Positions 59,410 to 64,000 of a stretch of DNA of 64,000 nt are shown here, piece after piece; position 1 is the first letter of the stretch; each line of letters opens with the position of its first letter. Below the pieces are notes generated by a model, which had not been told where the DNA came from, searched no databases, and saw nothing but the letters and a program-made list of their open reading frames with translations. Both the position numbers and the translations under genes were made by a program. The DNA lies in assembly GCF_037975245.1 (NCBI RefSeq), contig NC_092574.1, positions 27,574,713-27,638,712 of the forward strand, read 5' to 3'. The DNA comes from Apostichopus japonicus (lineage: Eukaryota; Echinodermata; Holothuroidea; Aspidochirotida; Stichopodidae).

Positions 59410-59710
59410 GTGTATCTGTGTGTGTGTGTGTGACGCCCTCACTTGTAAACTTGGTATCTCAAGTAGGGGATATGCAATTGATGTCATACGGAGCATATAT
59501 ATATTTGCTATGGTCATGAGATGATCCCTACTGTTTATGGTTGGGCTTTCATGCATATTAATGTATGGGTGGTCCTCAGTGTAAAATTCTGAAAATGTTA
59601 GTATCTGTTCAACCCTGTATCAAATTTAGTTCATACTTGGTATGGTGATGTAACTACATTCAGTTAAGTTTTTTGTGAAAGGGCTCTATAAGTCTTCAAC
59701 AAAAGATACA
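59410..59710. repeat. GTGTGT/GGTCA-family dispersed repeat, copy
   Basis: GTGTGTGTGTGACGCCCTCA, then CTTGGTATCTCAAGTAGGGG, then (after an interval) ACTTGGTATGGTGATGTAAC. This order matches 33536-33700 and the window end. Confidence 0.45.
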
Positions 59711-61917
59711 GTCATCCAGGGAATGAAATCTGCTTCAATCCATTGTTAATCTTTGACAGTTGACACACACTTAAGACAGTCAGCTAGCCCTTATCAGTTT
59801 TCACCCTTTGAGCTTCAAGGGTTCAACTGGTTATCTGGACTCAAAAAATTTGCTATTTCTCTGTGATTTAAACTATGACTTTTGCTTCCCTTAGTGTGAA
59901 AATGTCAGAGTGTCTAAAACAATGTCATGTATAGCTGGCATTCATTAATAACAATATTAAACGGATCGTTGCAAGGTAGCAGAGCTGATTTTATTAATTC
60001 ATCTATGTGTGTTTATTTCACATAGGAAGATTGTTCTCTCTGGATATTGAAACATTTTGGAATAAACTTCTATGCTGTAAAATCCTAATCCAGTGAATGG
60101 TTGATATCCACAATGTAGTGCTACAAATAAGAACTGGAAATCTCTGTGCTTTTCTGATAATCACTTAATTCTTGGACTCTTGCTCTACATTAGTCAGAAA
60201 GTTATTTGAAATTATATGGCAAGGAATCACAAAAACACCTGGCTTTCTGGTTACAGTACATAACTTTGTTTATCTGTCATATTGTTGCCTGCTTATTAGC
60301 TTTATCTCTAAAACAGGTCAAATGTCAAGTTACAGGCAGTATTGTTACTAGGTTTTTAAAAGTTGCATCCATAGGAAATCAATGTCTTAAACATGTTTGT
60401 GTCCGCTCAGAAAACTTGCATTCCTCTATGTAAACATGCACTTTAAAATACCTCTACAGGAACACACTATACAACAACAACACATGGGCTTGTGCGCAAC
60501 GGAAGCCAGTAGTGATAGGCCTATAATATGCACAAGAAAAAATCAAATGATGAATCTTGTAACTAACATACAAAATGACTGACAAATTTGGAAGCAGGTA
60601 TTTTACTCCATAGACTTGTTACTATATATGCTTTCCATATATAGCAATGAATACTAACAACTCCCTTGTATGTCTCTGAAATTGTTATAGGTTATGCATA
60701 GTAGTAAAACAGTGCCTATAGAGAGAGAATGCAAGCATAAAAATACTGCACTTTTTACTGATCTTATTGAGTCCCTTAACAGTGCTGCTGTTCCAATAAT
60801 GCCTTTACTATAAATACACTTGCTTTTGTGCTATTATAGGAGTTCCACTTGATAGGATAGCTTTAATGATGGTATGTGGGTTACATCATTTCCAGTAGTA
60901 ACATGTAGTATGACCATAACAGCATGTTAACAAAGTGATATTGCTACGCCCAAATTTCTTCTAATCAGCATATTTAAGACAAAACTTCTCAATATAGAGA
61001 GTTTAAAGCTTGAAATACTAGAATCCCATTAGTCTACCATTATTTTGTGGTCAAAACAGTTGTTGGCTGCACCATATAAAGTTCAACCCCCACTCAAAAT
61101 TTGCATTAGATTTATTAAGGTATTTATTTATTTGCAATTCACTTTTAGTGTTTTATCCTTCTATTAGCTTCAAAACAACTGCCATGCTATTGCTGGTGAC
61201 CTTTGTGTTATGTAATATGCAGATTAGTATACAGATGAAGGATAAATTCATAGGATATAGGTTAATGGGCTGCAGCTGTTCCATTTGTGCATGATTCATG
61301 AAATCTCTGTAATGTACAGTACAAGGCAAGTCAATATCACTTGTAGAACCCAGCTTTGGACATGATATATTCCTTATTCAGCATGGGGTGGGTCTAAGAG
61401 GGGTGGGTCTAAGAGGGGTGGGTCTCTGATGGCTGATTTGCTTATATATACACAACAAACGTGGATCAACACTAGTAACTTAAGCTAAATTGTTGGTCAG
61501 CTGATGTGATTTCTCAGCCTGTTGCAAAAACCACCACTGTATATGTATAGAGATGATATGTTTTTGATTCGTAAAATATACTAACTGGAGGGAGGGCTCC
61601 TTGCTTAACTACCAGAAAATCCTATAGTGATACTTTGAGAAAAAGGTGAACAATTTCCTTGTATATTAAATATATACAAATAAATCTCTCTACGTCAAGG
61701 ATATCAGTTATGTTTTTGATTTTATGGTTGGTTTCTTCTTCTTTAATGTAGAGACATGTAATGTACTACACTGTATCATGTCTACTTTGACATCAATGCA
61801 ATATACATTACTCATACTATTAAAATATTATGATAAATCTCATACTGTACTATCCAAAAAATAAAACATGAAGTCCTATCAATCTTTCAGGTTAGTGAGA
61901 TATTAGTCTACCATTAG
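59711..61917. other. Intron sequence
   Basis: A 60-base open stretch at 60258-60317 has an acceptor (GGTTACAG) and possible donor (GTCAAA) but does not fit the phases of the flanking exons. A 17-bp unit GGGGTGGGTCTAAGA is repeated three times at 61384-61430. Confidence 0.35.
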
Positions 61918-62023
61918 AAGCCTTTGCTACTATTTACAACAGCTGGTGAGCTTTAATGCAATGAATGGGATTGTCAGTCTAATCCATAGAAACTGTACAA
62001 ATGTATCAACATTAAGTGATCAG
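61918..62023 (+). CDS. Helical-repeat gene, exon g
   Basis: The donor GTATGC after AGTGATCAG is good. The exon reads SLCYYLQQLVSFNAMNGIVS, then LIHRNCTNVSTLSDQ, and leaves phase 0, matching the last exon. The acceptor is ambiguous. Using CTACCATTAG gives the correct incoming phase and an open frame but has a poor pyrimidine tract. The better-looking site CAATCTTTCAG at 61890 has the same phase but then meets an in-frame TAG at about 61904-61906. Either the weaker site is used or this allele carries a stop. Confidence 0.5.
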
Positions 62024-63013
62024 GTATGCCTGCAATATGCAAAGAACGGTTGCTGGAATTCTACATCCTCTATAGTTCTTGGCCTCATCATGAAACATTT
62101 TAACTCTATTTTCTTTACAAAACAAGTACAATAATTTGTTATTCCCATATTCACAGAGGTATTAGTCAGGCCTGTAAGGTGAGATTAATATTTCTGTGGC
62201 ATTAAGTCCATCAACAAGAAAGCTGCTTTCGTTTTCCTACTGAAATGCTTGATATGACATGACAGTAATTCATAGAGTTTATTTGTATTGACCTAATTCA
62301 GAAGAATATGTAGGTTGATTGATGTGATCAGCAAGGCATGAACTTTGACCTCAAGTTACAATGACCTGGCAGGCTGGCACTTGTGTATCAGTGGAAAGAT
62401 TTAATCAGGATGAAAGCAGTCGATAAATAAGAAATTATCTCCCAGCTTATTACAAAGTTTCATTTTATTAGAAGCAGAAAAGAACAGCATTAATGTTGTA
62501 CCTGTTTAGTTACATGACTACTGTTAGAAGTAATGCATTAAAAGATGGACTATTTCCGAACCACATACAGTAGGATTCTGAAGCAATTAAAAAGTTAATT
62601 TCATAATTGCACCCTGTACACTGTGAAATTAATCACAAAAGAAGGAAACACCGACTAGTCAGATAAAAGATGGAATTAAGAATAGTCTGCATAGTTTTCT
62701 TTGGGAATGACGTAACTTTAATTTAATAGCTAGATAGAGTAGGAAACAACACTCCAGGTACACAACAGGACATTTTGAAGATAAAGACTCACTGAAAGGT
62801 TTACATATACTTATTGAATTCAAGATATGTTATTGCATATTTAAAACAGTTAAAGGAGCAACAGGGAATGTGCTCACAGACAGATAGATCAGTAGGTATA
62901 CACAGACAAACAGACTGATGTGGAGAGTGTATTTAACTACTCTGAATGGACGGTTCATTTCACTTATGTCTTTCTGTAGTGTCCATTTCCTTAATCCCTT
63001 GCATGTTGCTCAG

Positions 63014-63199
63014 CTAGGTGTCTTTAGAGCTTGGGATGATGGGTGGGATAGATATGTGCCCAAGCTCTTGTTGCTGCTGAATAAACACCCTGTGTTACGT
63101 GATTGCCTCTTCCTTCGACATTTGGAGATGGCTTCTGTCCTGTTCAACAAGCTAACAACTACCAGATACCTTCTTAATCCTGGGGGATTTGTGTCATGA
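63014..63199 (+). CDS. Helical-repeat gene, last exon with stop codon
   Basis: The acceptor TTGCATGTTGCTCAG precedes 61 codons and TGA. The sequence begins LGVFRAWDDGWDRYVPKLLL, then LLNKHPVLRDCLFLRHLEMA, and ends RYLLNPGGFVS. The strong leucine helices match the other exons of the model. A polyadenylation signal AATAAA lies at 63572-63577, giving a 3' UTR of about 0.4 kb. It is entered in phase 0, as left by exon g. It is the C-terminal end of the gene; the family is not recognised. Confidence 0.6.
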   Translation, partial: LGVFRAWDDGWDRYVPKLLLLLNKHPVLRDCLFLRHLEMASVLFNKLTTTRYLLNPGGFVS

Positions 63200-63571
63200 A
63201 AGATGCACAACAAAGTGGATTTTTTTTTACTTGTGGTCTGTATTAAAAAAAATACTACCTTGAAAGAGCTGTTTGCTCTTATGAAGCAGCAGATGTTTAA
63301 TATCTGATGTCTAACAAAGTTTGGATCTTTGATGATGTGATCTCAGTTAACCTTCTCTAGGATATAGGATATCTAAATTAAGTCTGCTCCATGTTTAGTC
63401 AAGTCCAGGGGCCATGCTGAGAGCTTAATTTACTACACTTAGCTACAATAACAAGCAAGGCCAAGATTTTCAATCACTTTTCATTATTCTGACAGGAAGA
63501 ATTTTGACAAGGAAAATTGTCCAAACACTAGATTGGTGGGAATTCTTGTTAAAATGTAAACCAATGTTCAG

Positions 63572-63577
63572 AATAAA
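63572..63577 (+). terminator. Polyadenylation signal of the helical-repeat gene
   Basis: Canonical AATAAA in TTCAGAATAAATGAC, 370 bp past the stop codon at 63199. Confidence 0.4.
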
Positions 63578-63854
63578 TGACTTTGAAACAAAGGAAAATG
63601 ACAGTGGTCATGTACTGTAATTAGTATGCAAGGGCAAAGTTCAACAAAGGGTTTGAAGTGAGGTGTGAAATTATCAACTTTGAATACAAGTTTAAGATGG
63701 GGATTATAGAGCTTTTGAATGAGCTTGACACTGATGCTCCAAGAAATGAGTTATTGTTTGAGTAAGTAACTATGGGTGTAAAATGGGGCGGGGGAGGGGT
63801 GGGGGGTGGTAGAGTGTACAGATCATCAAAGCTTTTGGTCATGCATTCAAGTTT

Positions 63855-64000
63855 GGGTGAGTGTGAGTATGTGATGCCCTAGCTTTTTAACACGATATCC
63901 CAAGATAAGTTACCTCTGCTGTTCTCATAATTGGAATGTGGCATGTTCTGGGTGGAGGTCAAAGATTTGTGGTCAGCAGAGGGAAAATTGTGAAAATCTC
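63855..64000. repeat. GTGTGT/GGTCA-family dispersed repeat, copy cut by window end
   Basis: GTGAGTATGTGATGCCCTAG, AACACGATATCCCAAG, then GGTGGAGGTCAAAGATTTGTGGTCAGCAGAGG. Truncated by the window edge. Confidence 0.5.

Noticed and set aside
60206-60433. Acceptor-flanked helical stretch YITLFICHIVACLLALSLKQ
   Set aside because: Phase 0 on both sides cannot sit between exons f and g, which already join in phase 2; might be an alternative exon but not supported.
1-64000. tRNA, rRNA or other structured RNA genes
   Set aside because: No A/B-box pairs with cloverleaf potential and no rRNA-like sequence were recognised by eye.

Overview
This window is AT-rich animal genomic DNA: intron-rich, full of minisatellites and crowded with cut-and-paste DNA transposons. 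There is no operon structure, no dense coding and no prokaryote-type gene. Dispersed GGTCAAAGGTCA-type repeats, a sea-urchin TU-style foldback element, a P-type transposon, TTAA-flanked elements, many hAT elements and a CR1/Rex-like LINE together suggest a marine invertebrate, perhaps an echinoderm such as a sea cucumber. That placement is an inference. No rRNA, tRNA or CRISPR was recognised.

Layout: 1-1021 is a TTAA-type transposon cut by the window edge. Tandem arrays follow at 1205-1774, 1838-2042, 5620-7350 (36-bp unit), 8500-9425 (56-bp) and 11000-12476 (51-bp). A 5.1-kb P-superfamily transposon with perfect 33-bp inverted ends lies at 12875-17973; it carries the frameshifted C-terminal part of a transposase and a nested hAT MITE. 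From 19.4 to 20.4 kb two phase-0 exons encode the signal anchor and stem of a type II membrane protein. At 22.2 kb a THAP zinc-finger exon is broken by a hAT MITE with perfect 8-bp target duplications. More hAT elements lie at 22846-24576, 26059-27585 (composite, with two nested sets of target duplications) and 43911-45092. An inverted array of 54-bp repeats lies at 24.9-25.3 kb, and a second, frameshifted THAP remnant at 34.1 kb. Two more TTAA-element copies lie at 35384-36310 and 54606-55573, and a different TTAA family at 52670-53473. A decayed LINE is on the minus strand at 40.3-42.6 kb. A 664-bp foldback element lies at 49548-50211.

The main host gene I can assemble is on the plus strand from at least 27.9 kb to a stop codon at 63.2 kb. 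It consists of short exons with GT-AG borders that encode leucine-rich helical segments, HEAT/ARM-like in appearance. Reading phases agree across the junctions 27944/28277, 46690/58923, 59055/61918 and 62023/63014, which is the strongest argument that these are real exons. One junction (28402/28856) does not match in phase and one donor (after 39186) is unclear, so the model is incomplete. I do not recognise the protein. Its introns hold most of the transposons and arrays in the right half of the window, and one of its exons seems to have had its acceptor and 5' part copied in tandem.
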